Assembly: GCA_039707465.1 (NCBI GenBank)
Contig: CM077644.1
Location: 198,869,962-198,933,961, forward strand
Length of the DNA stretch: 64,000 nt
Direction: 5' to 3'
From: Rhabdophis nuchalis
Lineage: Eukaryota; Chordata; Lepidosauria; Squamata; Natricidae
In this document: in pieces, positions 31,311-41,180 of the stretch
Position numbering within the stretch: position 1 is the first letter of the stretch
How the letters are laid out: each line of letters opens with the position of its first letter
The notes under the pieces: model-generated
What the model was told of the DNA's origin: nothing
What the model saw: the letters and a program-made list of their open reading frames with translations, nothing else
Database searches by the model: none
Position numbers and translations under genes: made by a program

Positions 31311-32630
31311 CCGTGATGGCAAACCTATAGCACGGGTGCCACAGGTGGCACGCGGAACCATTTCTTAGGGCACGCGAGGCATTGCCCTGTCAGCTTGTGT
31401 GTGCTGGCCAGCTGATTTAGGCCTCCTTTTGAGGCTGTTTTTCTTTACTTTACTTTACTTTACTTTTATTAAATTTGTATACCGCCCTTCTCCCTTGCGG
31501 GACTCAGGGCGGTGAACAGGCAAAATAAAACAGTAAAACATCCGATACAAAAATACATTATAATACATTAAAACTAATTAAATGTAAGGGCCCGTTCTAA
31601 AAACCAGATAACCATATAAAACAGTTAATAAAATCAACTAAAATCAATTAAAAAATTACAATCAATTGAAAGAAAACTACACCCGGCCCGCCGCACGAAA
31701 TAGTTGCGTTTTCAGGGACCGACGGAAGAGGCTCAGGTCAGTGATCGTACAAAGGTTGGGGGGCAGATCGTTCCAGAGGGCAGGGGCTGCCACAGAGAAG
31801 GCTCTCCCCCTGGGGGTTGCCAGCTGACATTGTTGGGCCGACGGTACCCTGAGGAGGCCCGCTCTGTGGGAGCGGACTGGTCGGTGGGAGGTATTCAGTA
31901 GAAGGATGCGGTCCTACAAGTAACCAGGCCCCATGCCATGGAGCGCTTTAAAGGTAGTTACCAACACCTTGAAGCGCACCCGGAAAGCCACAGGCAGCCA
32001 GTGCAGCTCACGCAGGAGAGGTGTCACCTGGAAGCATCTTGAGGCTCCCAGAATCCCCTGCGCAGCCGCATTCTGCACCAACTGGAGCCTCTGGGTGCAC
32101 CTCAAGGGGAGCCCCATGTAGAGAGTGTTGCAATAGTCCAGGGAGGAAGTGACGAAGGCTTGAGTGACCGTGCGTAAAGCGTCACGATCCAGAAAGGGGT
32201 GCAATTGGTGAATCAAGCGAACCTGATAAAAAGCCTCCCTGGCCACGGCCATCAAATGATCATCTAATGACAGCCAGGAGTCCAGGAGGACACCCAAATT
32301 GCGCGCCCTCTCTGTGGGGGCTAATAATTCGCCCCCAATGGCCAGCGATGGTACCAGCTGGCCATATCGCAATGCTGGAAGCCACAGCCATTCAGTCTTG
32401 GACCTTCTGGAGGCTTTAGGGAAGCACCTGAAGCCTCTGGAGGTGGGGGGGAGGCTGTTTTCACCCTCCCCAGGCTCCTAGAAAGCCTCTGGAGCCTGGG
32501 GAACGCAAAAAAAGTGTGCCAAAAGTAGGGGGTCACGTACATAGCATTATGGGTATGGCATGCCTATGCACAACCCCCCTGTGCTCCGCCCGCTTTTGGC
32601 ACGCGAGCCAAAAAAGATTAGCCATCACTG
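31311..32630. mobile_element. Non-autonomous hAT element split by an L2-like insertion
   Basis: Ends CCGTGATGGCAAACCT and GATTAGCCATCACTG are inverted repeats of the family seen at 7604-8376, here in opposite orientation. Flanking 8-mers CCATATAC and CCATATAT agree at 7 of 8. Only about 370 bp is hAT sequence (31311-31440 and 32396-32630); the middle is an L2-like LINE. The interior CTGGAGGCTTTAGGG module matches the 7604 copy. Confidence 0.88.
31441..32395 (-). mobile_element. L2-like LINE 3' fragment nested in hAT
   Basis: Minus-strand ORF 32372-31914 (152 residues) reads GELLAPTERARNLGVLLDS, SLDYCNTLYMGLPLRC, LQLVQNAAA, LRELHWLPVAFRVRFK. This is the same protein segment as in the LINE at 60989-61732. 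The 3' end has the complement of CACCGCCCTGAGTCCCGCAA and a (GTAAA)n tail at 31444-31466. It is 5' truncated after the palm domain. Confidence 0.92.
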
Positions 32631-32940
32631 CCATATATGATGAGATGGAAGCCTATTCTTTTTTTTTTTTTAATTGAAAAAGTTTTATTGGTTTTACATT
32701 TTTTAACAGGATAGGGTAATGGTTACAAAGAAATTTTGAGAGCATTCACGTTAGAGTCGTCGGACCTTCCGAGACCTCAAAATACACAATAAAAAAGTTA
32801 TCATAGAAAACATTTTCCATACCACTACAAGATGAAAGCAAGTACATTTACCAAAATTCTCCGTTCCATGCTGTCAGACATTTACAAAAAGTCCAGATAG
32901 AAATATTATACAAAGTTGTTCAAGAATAATCAAGGCAAAG

Positions 32941-33789
32941 TTATTTTTTTGATCTAAGTCTTTTGGCTATTGTATCTTCTTTCTCTCCTCCCTGGCCCCC
33001 CGTGGGCAGGGCCGTGGCCCCCTCCGTCCCCCCTGGATCTTCCCCCAGGACAGAGGAATGTTTTTTAAAAAAGGCTTCCGCCTCAGCAAGTGTTTTAATC
33101 CTCACTCTTCCTCCTTCCCAGAACACCAGCATCCCTTCAGGCGTCATCCACTTGAACCAAATCCCGTGATCAAACAAGGTTTTAGACAAGAAAGAAAATT
33201 TCTTTCTTGAATCTCTAATTTTTCTAGGGATCTGCTTCAAGATAGTGACCGTTTTTCGTTGATAAGTTAAAGGTTTCTCTCTCTGCACTTTCAGGATTTC
33301 CTCTCTGGTTGACCTTCTAACAAATTTCACATGTATCTCTCTAGGCACTTCATTTATCCTGGCATATGCTGAATTAATTCTGTAGGCTAGGTCAATGTCC
33401 CCCCTGATCTCATCCTTAGGTTTTTGTAAATAGTCTGCTAAAATTGTGCTCATAAGACCAGGGAGGCATTCACCAGATTCCTCAGAAACATTTTGAAATC
33501 TCAAAAAGTATGTCATTCTTTCCATATCCATCCTAGACACATGCCCATATATTTCCACAACCTCATTAGTAACATTTTTAATTTCCCCCTTAGCCCCCTC
33601 CAACCCCCCTTCCAGTTCTTTATTCTTCTGTGTGTTATCCAGCACTTGTCTTCTTGTATCCAACAACTCCTTCTTGAAGATAATATTTTCAGCCCTCTGG
33701 GCCTTTATTTCTGATATCAAAGTTAGCATAGAGGTTTCAAGAGAAGCCATTCTTTGTTCCAGATTTACAAGTGCTGCTTCTTGTGCCAT
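32941..33789 (-). CDS. L1-type ORF1 protein (282 aa), intact
   Basis: ORF1 proteins of L1 are nucleic-acid-binding trimeric chaperones of the retrotransposition particle. Residues about 8-90 form a long charged helix with heptad-like Leu/Ile spacing (coiled coil). Residues about 92-150 match the RRM, beginning MTYFLRFQNVSEESGE. Residues about 148-243 match the C-terminal domain (PREIHVKFVRRSTREEIL, then TILKQIPRKIRDSRKKFSF and GMLVFWEGGRVRIKT). A basic end AKRLRSKK follows a Gly-rich linker. At 282 aa it is shorter than human ORF1p (338 aa), mainly in the N-terminus. The start MAQEAALVN is the first in-frame Met after the GC-rich leader. The frame is free of stops, suggesting recent origin. 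Expression is unknown. Confidence 0.88.
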   Translation of the reverse strand: MAQEAALVNLEQRMASLETSMLTLISEIKAQRAENIIFKKELLDTRRQVLDNTQKNKELEGGLEGAKGEIKNVTNEVVEIYGHVSRMDMERMTYFLRFQNVSEESGECLPGLMSTILADYLQKPKDEIRGDIDLAYRINSAYARINEVPREIHVKFVRRSTREEILKVQREKPLTYQRKTVTILKQIPRKIRDSRKKFSFLSKTLFDHGIWFKWMTPEGMLVFWEGGRVRIKTLAEAEAFFKKHSSVLGEDPGGTEGATALPTGGQGGEKEDTIAKRLRSKK

Positions 33790-34663
33790 GGTTAAAAGTT
33801 AGAGTCACTGCCACCAAGATGGCGTTTTCCGGGTGGGGCTGGTGGGGCAAACCAGGAGCTCAGTTCAGTTCAGGGCTGTGAAGTTGCAAACAATTCAGAA
33901 ACCAAAAGAGACACAGTTTCCCAGGTCAGCAAATAGTAATAACGAAGGTATTCCAGAGAAGAAGTCACAAATCCATCAAAAGAAATTTTTTTTCAAAAAT
34001 CCAGAGGGAGTCCTGCTTTCAAAGAGACGCTGGAAATTTCCTTAGTTAAAATAGTCAGGCAGGGACAAAGAAAAGCCGCTTCCACCGCCCATCTCAAAGC
34101 CAGAGGGAGAGAGTAACAAAATAAGATTTTTTTTTTAAAACCAGCCAGACCTAGAAACAATGTTGCAAAGAATCGCATTCCACTTTCCCTTGTTAAAGAC
34201 AGTCCGGAGTGAAAGTTTCCACTTTCTCTTTGCAGAGAAGCCATTTTAACGTGCCGCTTAAATCCGAGGGGGGGGTTTTTAGAAATAAACACCCCCCTCC
34301 CAGTCCGTTCAGCCTGGCTGGCAGCAAGGAAAAAAAAAGGTGTTCTTTTAAACTCACTCCCCCTCGCAGCTGAAGCCTCGGCGATCCGCCCGATCTCTCC
34401 GTTCAGCCCTCTCCATTAAAGCAGATGGCACCGACAACCTTTGGAGAAGGAAAAAAACCCCGCTAGCATGTTCCTCTCCACCTAGGTCGCAGAGAGGAGC
34501 GCCCTCCCCACCGCCGTGACGAGGCCGCTCCCTCTGAGCCGACCCTACGGGAAACCTCCGGTAACCGGAGAGTTTCGCCCCCGTGGGGGGGCAGAAAAGG
34601 CAACAAAGCGGCGAGCGAGCCCTGGGCTCGCCCGTCTCCGCTGGAGCCGGATACCGGAAATTC
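33790..34663 (-). promoter_or_regulatory. GC-rich 5' UTR/promoter region of the ORF1-only element
   Basis: The stretch 34300-34663 stands out from the AT-rich background with many CpG, CCGG and GAGCC motifs. It abuts the target duplication directly, so this is a true 5' end rather than a truncation. Immediately upstream of ORF1 (33807-33835) the minus strand reads ACGCCATCTTGGTGG, which holds a GCCATCTT core like YY1 sites used in mammalian L1 promoters. Promoter function is inferred. Confidence 0.55.
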
Positions 34664-34682
34664 GAGATGGAAGCCTATTCTT

Positions 34683-35190
34683 GCTCCGGTTCCCCTTTTT
34701 ACAAACGAATAAACATACAAAAATTACACATCCCTCACATTCCTTCAGTGATGACAACTGACTTTTTAGAAAACTCTGTTCAGGGAAAGGGACTAATAGC
34801 TGAGGCTTTAGAACATGGCAATAAATACCACATGGGGAGAGATCCAAACGTACCCTGCCATATCATTATTTTAGACTACAGTGTATTATGTCTTGAGAGC
34901 TTTCATAGATAAATAAATCATATGAAATAATATTTATTTTATTATTTTAATTTTCCAAATTTTTAAATTTGTCCAACTCAGCAATGACTCCACACAGCAT
35001 ACAGTTTAATAGCAATAATATTATAAAATTCAATTTAAAAAAAACACAAACCAATCCAAATGCTGGAAGGACGGAAATGTCCTTCCATTAAAATGTCATA
35101 TAAATTAAATAAACAAACAACTACCAGTAAAATGCATAGGAAGCACAACTCTAATCCAAAGCCTAGTGAAAGATCCTGGTTTCCAGAGTT
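34683..35190. other. AT-rich noncoding stretch
   Basis: Nothing recognised apart from short A/T runs. Its last bases form the left target duplication of the next element. Confidence 0.5.
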
Positions 35191-35198
35191 CTTTAAGG

Positions 35199-35312
35199 CA
35201 GGGGTCTCCAACCTTTGCAACTTTAAGTCTGAAGGACTTCAGCAAAGCTGGCTGGAGAATTCTGGGAGCTGAAGTCCTTCAGACTTAAAGTTGCAAAAGT
35301 TGGAGACCCCTG
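35199..35312. mobile_element. Fold-back hAT-type element (114 bp)
   Basis: Starts CAGGGGTCTCCAACCTTTGC and ends with its complement. The arms (about 50 bp each) are nearly perfect, e.g. AAGTCTGAAGGACTTCAGC mirrored as GCTGAAGTCCTTCAGACTT. Flanked by perfect CTTTAAGG duplications (35191-35198 and 35313-35320). It is of similar design to the element at 26523. Confidence 0.95.
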
Positions 35313-35477
35313 CTTTAAGGACAGCCAGGAGAGAGCCTAGATGTCTCTTGGAGAGGGTTGTTGATGCAAGTGCTGAAACATGTTACATAAGAACAGCAAT
35401 AGCAATAGCACTTATATACCTCTTCATAGTTCTTTACAGCCTTCCCTATACAGTTTACAGAGTCAGTATCTGCTGCT

Positions 35478-35620
35478 GTGGCCTAGAGGTGGAGCTCTCA
35501 CCTCCCAATCAGAAGGTTGTGAAGTCAATCCTAGGTAGAGGCAGATGTAGGGTCTCCTGCTTGGGCAGGGGGTTGGATTAGATAGATGACCTGCAAAGGT
35601 CCCTTCCAACTCTGTTAATC
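35478..35620 (+). mobile_element. tRNA-derived SINE with CR1-like tail
   Basis: A-box-like TGGCCTAGAGGTGGAGC (35479-35495) and a B-box-like GGTTGTGAAGTCAATCC (35514-35530) mark a pol III head. The 3' half (GGCAGGGGGTTGGATTAGAT, then CTGCAAAGGTCCC and AACTCTGTTA) is a CR1 3' UTR. Sharing a LINE tail lets such SINEs use CR1 reverse transcriptase. Confidence 0.8.
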
Positions 35621-35639
35621 TGTAAAGTATATTTCACAC

Positions 35640-36045
35640 AACAATATGGATTCTCATTTTACTGACCTTGGAAGGATGGAAGGTTGAGTCAACCCTGAAC
35701 AGGACAGGATCGAGGAGGCCAAGGTGGCTCACGTAAGATGCTGAGCCTGCGTTCCACTGAAGTTGGCAGCTCAGCGGCTCAATTCCCATGAGCAAATAAA
35801 TCGCATAGGGACAGGAAAGGAGACTGCCCTGATTGCCTGCTGGCATTCAGGCATCCCACGGGTAAGAGAACACTCCCCCAAAAAAATCCTTTCAAAGAGG
35901 CAGCCAGCTACTTCATGATCCCTGGTTAACACGTGTCACACTCTTTCTTTCTTTTTTAAGGACAGGATTGATTTCCTGGCAATGAGCAGTGAGTTAGCCT
36001 GCAATATTGCATTTTAACCACTGCACCATCAAAGCTCAGGAAAAG
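35640..36045 (-). mobile_element. SINE-like repeat split by a second tRNA-type SINE
   Basis: The left part (GACCTTGGAAGGATGGAAGG, TTGAGTCAACCCTGA) and right part (AGTGAGTTAGCCTGCAATATTG, split AGTGAGTTAGCC and TGCAATATTG; CATTTTAACCACTGC) join into one known-looking squamate SINE, also seen at 21182-21262. The right part, read in reverse, carries tRNA-like text (GCAGTGGTTAAAATGC). The orientation call is tentative. Confidence 0.65.
35714..35958 (+). mobile_element. tRNA-derived SINE nested in another SINE
   Basis: Flanked by 13-bp duplications AGGACAGGATCGA (35701-35713) and AGGACAGGATTGA (35959-35971). Its head, AAGGTGGCTCACGTAAGATG with downstream CGGCTCAATTCCC, resembles A and B boxes of a tRNA gene. 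The body ends in a pyrimidine-rich tract and TTAA. Confidence 0.78.
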
Positions 36046-36199
36046 AAACTCATCAGTCACAAACAAAAGAGAGTGTTAACTTTTTATTATTACTTTTAAA
36101 TCCTTCATGACACTATAGCAGAAGTGGAAACAGGGGGAGGCCCTGATCAAACTTTGGTTTAAATCAATTTTTACTCGAGTTACAGACTCTGCTTCATAT

Positions 36200-36345
36200 A
36201 AGTATAGGGTTTTCTACCTGAACGGGGGGTTCGACTAGAAGACCTTTAAGGTACCTTCCAACTCTGTTTTCTATTCTATTCTATTCTATTCTATTCTATT
36301 CCATTCCATTCCATTCCATTCCATTCCATTCTATTCAGTATTATA
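36200..36345 (+). mobile_element. CR1 tail grading into (ATTCT)n/(ATTCC)n
   Basis: CR1 3' UTR text GGGGGGTTCGACTAGAAGACC is followed by AACTCTGTTTTCTATTCT and then about 13 pentanucleotide units, first ATTCT then ATTCC. The CR1 3' end is naturally an ATTCTATG-type repeat, so the microsatellite has grown out of the LINE tail. Confidence 0.9.
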
Positions 36346-36624
36346 TTCTTCAATTGAACAGGTGTTTGTTTCTCTTGCAAAATGTGTAAAAGTTGTAGCA
36401 GATGCATTCAAGATGAGACTAAGGTGCACTATATGCTTTATGAATGTATGTACATATGTATGTATATACTGTGTGTATTCATGTATGTATGTAACAGCTA
36501 GAAAATAGACAAAAAGAAACACATGTTTTAATTCCTCTATTAGTTTCCTCTTAATTATAACTGATCTTTTTATCTAAAATATTATTTATTTTGGAAACAA
36601 AAATTCTGTACTCTGTCATCACCT

Positions 36625-37027
36625 TGAAAAATACAGGAAAACCTTGCTTACTGACCACTCATTCAGTGACTATTTTAAACTTATTATGGTGCTGAAAAAG
36701 GAGACTTATAAGCATTTGCAGCCATCTCAAGATCCATGAAGTCATGTGACTGTCATTCAAGCGCTTGGCAGCGAGTGCACATTTAGAACAGTTGCAGCAT
36801 GCGACAGTCACATTATCACCATTCGTGGTTTCCAACAAGCCAAATTAGTGGCAAACGCAGCTGGAAGTCAAAAATCACATTGACCTGATATCACACTTCA
36901 TACACACTGATTTGCTTAATAACTGCAACCAGAACTGACAAACTGGCATTGAGGTTGGGTGTAATCATGTGAGTTTTCACTTTACGACTGCAACATTTAG
37001 CAACTGGTGCTAAGTTGTTAGTCCCAG
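36625..37027. mobile_element. Old DNA-element-like repeat (ACTTACGACC family)
   Basis: Begins near TACAGGAAAACCTTGCTTACTG and ends near GCAACTGGTGCTAAGTTGTTAG. Its interior has the phrases CATGTGACTGTCATTCAAGC, GCTTAATAACTGCAACC and TTTACGACTGC. A related end fragment (CTTAACAACACTCTTGCTTAGC) is at 43580. The superfamily is uncertain. Confidence 0.5.
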
Positions 37028-38540
37028 TTTTTTTTTGTTTGAAAAAGTTTTATTGGTTTTAACAATTTATAACAGGAAAGGGGTAAATAAGGTGTTGAAT
37101 AATATTTTGGAGCTTCCACATCGGGTTTGATGACCGCCTCTGAGTCTTCGTACATATTCCATTAGAAAATAATAAAAGGAGGGGGTACATACATTTAACA
37201 TCACAAATTTTCATATTATTTTATACATTCAATTAGTGTATTCTATTGACATCCATACAGGAATTACCATCATAAAAAAAGGTAAGTTATTTTTGCGATC
37301 TGAGCCTCTTAGCTATAGTCTCTTCCTCCTCCCCCCCACCAGCAGGCGGACCCGTGGCCCCTCCCGTTCCCATCTCACCATCATCCAGGATTGAGGAGTG
37401 TTTTTTAAGAAAATTCTGCGCCTCTTCTACTGTTTTGATTCTAACTCTTCCTCCCTCCCAGAATACCAGCATCCCTTCAGGCATCAACCACTTGAACCAC
37501 ACACCCTTTTTGTATAATTTTTTTGTTAAGAAGGAATAATTCCTTCTTATATCGCGTATTTTCTTTGGGATCTGCTTCAATATGGCCATCTCGTTTTGCT
37601 GATACATCAAAGGGCCCCCTCTTTGCGGTCTCAGTATCTCATCCCTCATTGACCTTCTTATAAATTTAATATATATCTCTCTGGGTACCTCATTTATTCT
37701 GGCAAATGCTGAATTAATTCTATAAATCAGATCAATGTCCCCCCAAATAAATTCCTTATCTTTCTTAATATAATCCGCTAACATAGTAGCCATCAACTCT
37801 TTTAAATTTTCATTAGGTAATTCTGGAACATTCTGAAATCTTAAAAAGAAAGACATGCATTCAAAATCAATTTTAGACATTTGACCAGTAATATCTGTAA
37901 GTTCTTTCTTAAAGTCTTTTATCTCTTCCTTCATCTCAACCGCCCCCCCTTCCAGCCCCTCAATTTTTTGTTTATTATTTGTTATTTCTCTTTGTGCCTC
38001 CAATAGTTCCAATCTTGTACTTAAATTGTCTTTCCGGATTTGTTGCATTTCATTCATTATTTTTTGAAACATCTCCTCTACGTTTAATGGCTGAAGAGTT
38101 GGTGGCTTAGGATCCTCCACTTCTGTTTCCCTCTGTAACAAGGCTGAAATCTTGGGTTGTAAGGATGGACTGGGTTTTGTAGATGCTGGAGCAGAGCTTG
38201 ATTTTCCAGATGGAGGTTTCCTCGATGCCATAATTAAAATTTTAAATGTTGGTGCGTAGAGAAGAAAGGAAAAAAAATGGCACTGATGGGCGGGCAGTCC
38301 GTAAAGTCCGAGACAAAAGCAACTGTTATTCAAATTAAGTTTGCAACGTCCAGAGAGAAAGTAAAGAAAAAAGGAAAAAACTTTCCAAACAGAAACAGAA
38401 GGTTTCACAAGGGAGGAGAGCACCGAAAGACACCAGAGCAGGTCCTTTTCTTATATATTTTAAAGTTAATCTAATTTTTGTTGAAATAGAGGAATGCTTA
38501 TTTCCCCCAAAAAAAAATTCCTTCTGGGAACAAAGAAAAC
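37028..38540 (-). mobile_element. ORF1-only L1-type retroelement (HAL1-like), copy 2
   Basis: A second minus-strand element with the same order: leader, ORF1, roughly 250-bp 3' UTR and a CCAATAAAACTTTTTC end with poly(A) (poly(T) at 37028-37036). The 3' UTR shares its distal 40 bases and the ATAACTT after the ORF1 stop with copy 1; the middle differs. The leader (38232-38540) is not alignable with copy 1 by eye. I found no clean target duplication, so the right boundary is approximate. Confidence 0.78.
37287..38231 (-). CDS. L1-type ORF1 protein (314 aa), intact
   Basis: From the start MASRKPPSGKSS, about 65 Ser/Pro-rich residues precede the coiled coil (about 70-140). The RRM begins CMSFFLRFQNVPELPN. 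The C-terminal domain follows (RINSAFARINEVPREIYIKF, KQIPKKIRDIRRNYSFL, GMLVFWEGGRVRIKT). The end AKRLRSQK parallels copy 1. The frame stays open upstream to 38423, but the Met at 38231 has a protein-like start and matches the leader/ORF transition. It is intact throughout. Protein divergence from copy 1 shows they belong to distinct subfamilies. Confidence 0.86.
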   Translation of the reverse strand: MASRKPPSGKSSSAPASTKPSPSLQPKISALLQRETEVEDPKPPTLQPLNVEEMFQKIMNEMQQIRKDNLSTRLELLEAQREITNNKQKIEGLEGGAVEMKEEIKDFKKELTDITGQMSKIDFECMSFFLRFQNVPELPNENLKELMATMLADYIKKDKEFIWGDIDLIYRINSAFARINEVPREIYIKFIRRSMRDEILRPQRGGPLMYQQNEMAILKQIPKKIRDIRRNYSFLTKKLYKKGVWFKWLMPEGMLVFWEGGRVRIKTVEEAQNFLKKHSSILDDGEMGTGGATGPPAGGGEEEETIAKRLRSQK

Positions 38541-41180
38541 GCCATCTTCCTTGACAGTCAGGCCACATGCTCACAACATTTCCATGCATTGTCTTTAGGT
38601 AACTTGAAAAGTGACGATACTCTTGATTCCGTGCACCACCTACACTCACTCTGTTCTGCTCTATTACCATTAAGGAGAGTGATTGGTTGTAGTTGATCCC
38701 ACAAGTAAAAATGCTTAGTGGAAAGAGTAAGAAAACCAGAAAATCCACCAATTTTCCTCATAATAAAAATTGTTATGACAGCACCGGTTGCCAGCCTTGT
38801 TCTTAAGGCAAAAAGGGACTGACATCAGAGCAGCACACTTGATACTAACATACTTTTCTGCCAATTTAAGGCCTACTAACCTAGCCATCTGAATGTCCAG
38901 GGAAGACAAGCTTGTTTTAGCTTTTGAAGAATTTGTTACATGTTCCATAAATCATTCTTCCTTTGAAGATCCCTGTTCTTCACTATACGACACCTGCCAT
39001 TGCAGTTTTCATGCGATATTTTTCAAAGGACTGGTCAGAAGCACACAAAGTAATGCAGGCAAATACTTGCTTGGGGTATGAGTGTGTGCGCATGTGAGAA
39101 AGGGATGGGAGAGGTAGAGGGAAAGAGAGAGAGAGGGAGGGGGAGAGAAAGGGAGAAAGAGACAGAAATGGAGAGGGAAAGTGGGAGGGATAGAGGAAGA
39201 GGGAAAGGAGAAAACCACCTGCTAACCCTACAAAAAAAATGGATGCCCAGATTTTAGAACTTTATACCAAATGTTCCTGGAGTGGTTTTTCTTCATTTTT
39301 ATGAATAGACAATATGTGGTTATATAATAAATATTTTATTCATAACATGTTTCTTAGATAGCATTTTTGTCCCAAGTGTATTCCAAAGAGCTATCTGTTT
39401 CTAATCTTCCCATAATTTCCACTGGAACAGTCAAACATTTAAAAACGTTGCTTGTGAATTGATTTTAGATACGATACTATTTCTGCGAAGCATTTTTTCC
39501 CCTTACTGAATAAATAGCAGAATTTAAATTTCAAATGAGGCTGATAAACAGTGATTTTCTACTTTCCAGATTCGTGATGCAAGCTAGAACCTGGCTTTCT
39601 TCATTCTCTATTATTTTCTTCTCTTTTTCTTCCTTTTTCACTCGGATCCCTATTCTGATGTTTATTCGGTTTACTGAAGTTTAATGCCATTCAGCTCAGG
39701 TGATGAAGAACGCAAGGAATCGGAATCAGGAGCAAGATGTCTTGAATTATGAACATTGTTTCAATATATGTCTCCCGAGAAGATTTTGCTATTCTGATGA
39801 GATGCCCTTCTGTTTCACAAACCACATCTGGCAATTTAACCCCTACTTGTACTGCTTACTGGAGTTACCATTGTTTAACTGAAGAGATATTGAAAATCAT
39901 GTTCCTAAATTTAGGAAAGCGTGTGACTTTAAAAAAAAAAGATGTCAAGCTTTATTTAAAATATTACATCCATAGTCCTAATTAAGATTAATTTGCATGC
40001 AATGTGTGGATTTATCTAAGACTCAATGTATCCTTGTTTAGATATAACACACATTTCTATCCATTAAGGATAGCATGGAGAATTTTAGAGGCATGAGCAA
40101 GCATGCTAATTTTGAGAAAAAGAAAGATCCAGTAAATGAATGCATGGTATAAAAATAATCTCAAAGAGAAAGAACTTCAAATACTACTTAGGAATAACCC
40201 AGGCTGAAGGAATTCAATTGTTCCACATCCTCTTTAGGGATTCAAAATAATCTACTTCACCCAATCTATTTCCTCTTCTTTCTTTTTTTTTCTTTCCTTA
40301 ATTTCTTACATTTATGTGTTTCCTTTTCTACGAATGTTCTCAGCTTTTCTCTTATTTGTCATAATTAAGGGCTGCTGCAAGTATAAAATTTTTATGTATG
40401 TAAATATGTACGTATTTATGTATGTATCATGTTCCAGAGAAAAATATATTTATTTACAATAAGAAGATCTCCATTAAGATCAGCATTAACTGAATATATT
40501 TATGTAGGTACACTTTGTAGAGTGAAACAACAGTCTGAAAATAATAAGCAACAGTGAGATTAATAGGACTTATTTTATTAAATGATGACAGACAGTGGAA
40601 GAACAATTCAATGTATGCTTGTTTCTTGTTAATTTCCTGCCTGTTCACTCACAAATTCATCCTGATGTTTTATACATTAAATTGAATTTAATCTAAGGAA
40701 AAATTTATATTTATATATGATTATTACTATGATTTTTTAAATATATGTAGTGCATGCTTTTTAAAATGCATTTTATTCCAACATATTGGAATAGCAAAAT
40801 CTATTTTAAATGTATCCCATAAATATGTTTGAGCTAATATGTTATAACACTGAGAAAATAACAAAATCTGATAGATAGCTAGGTTCCAGCCCATTCATTA
40901 TTCTGAGACGTACACAACTCATCAGTTTCTTCTGGAAATGGCAAAGATTTCAGCCACCAAACATCCCTAAATCTTTCCTAGATTGAGAATAACAGAGTGA
41001 ACTGGCTATTCCTGATCCTTAAATGTGCAATTCAGAAATCATTACTGGATTTTGTCTATTGTGAAATAATATGCCACTCTGTCAACTTTTGCTGCTGGCA
41101 CTTCTACTGTTCCAGAACATTGATAGATCATATGGAATGCTGCCAAACCTCCTCAACCATGTTTTTTTGGTGACCTGATA
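38541..41180. other. AT-rich noncoding stretch with purine tract
   Basis: No element was recognised except a purine-rich (GA/GGGA) tract at 39100-39208. Short ORFs have no domains. Confidence 0.5.

Larger units (their letters stand above)
32642..34682 (-). mobile_element. ORF1-only L1-type retroelement (HAL1-like), copy 1
   Basis: Perfect 19-bp duplications GAGATGGAAGCCTATTCTT (32642-32660 and 34664-34682) frame a 2.0-kb minus-strand element. In order it has a GC- and CpG-rich 5' UTR (34663-33790), one intact ORF1 (33789-32941) and a roughly 270-bp 3' UTR. It ends with CCAATAAAACTTTTTC and poly(A) (poly(T) at 32659-32671 on the plus strand). There is no trace of ORF2. Copy 2 at 37028 has the same ORF1-to-3'UTR order, so loss of ORF2 predates these insertions. 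The layout equals mammalian half-L1 (HAL1). Confidence 0.88.

Noticed and set aside
33807..33835. Proof of a YY1-driven L1 promoter
   Set aside because: A GCCATCTT core is present, but one 8-bp motif in one copy is weak; copy 2 has the motif only in the opposite orientation near 38540.
39795..39835. CTGATGAG sequence suggesting another hammerhead
   Set aside because: No stem II partner followed by GAAA and no stem I pairing; chance match.
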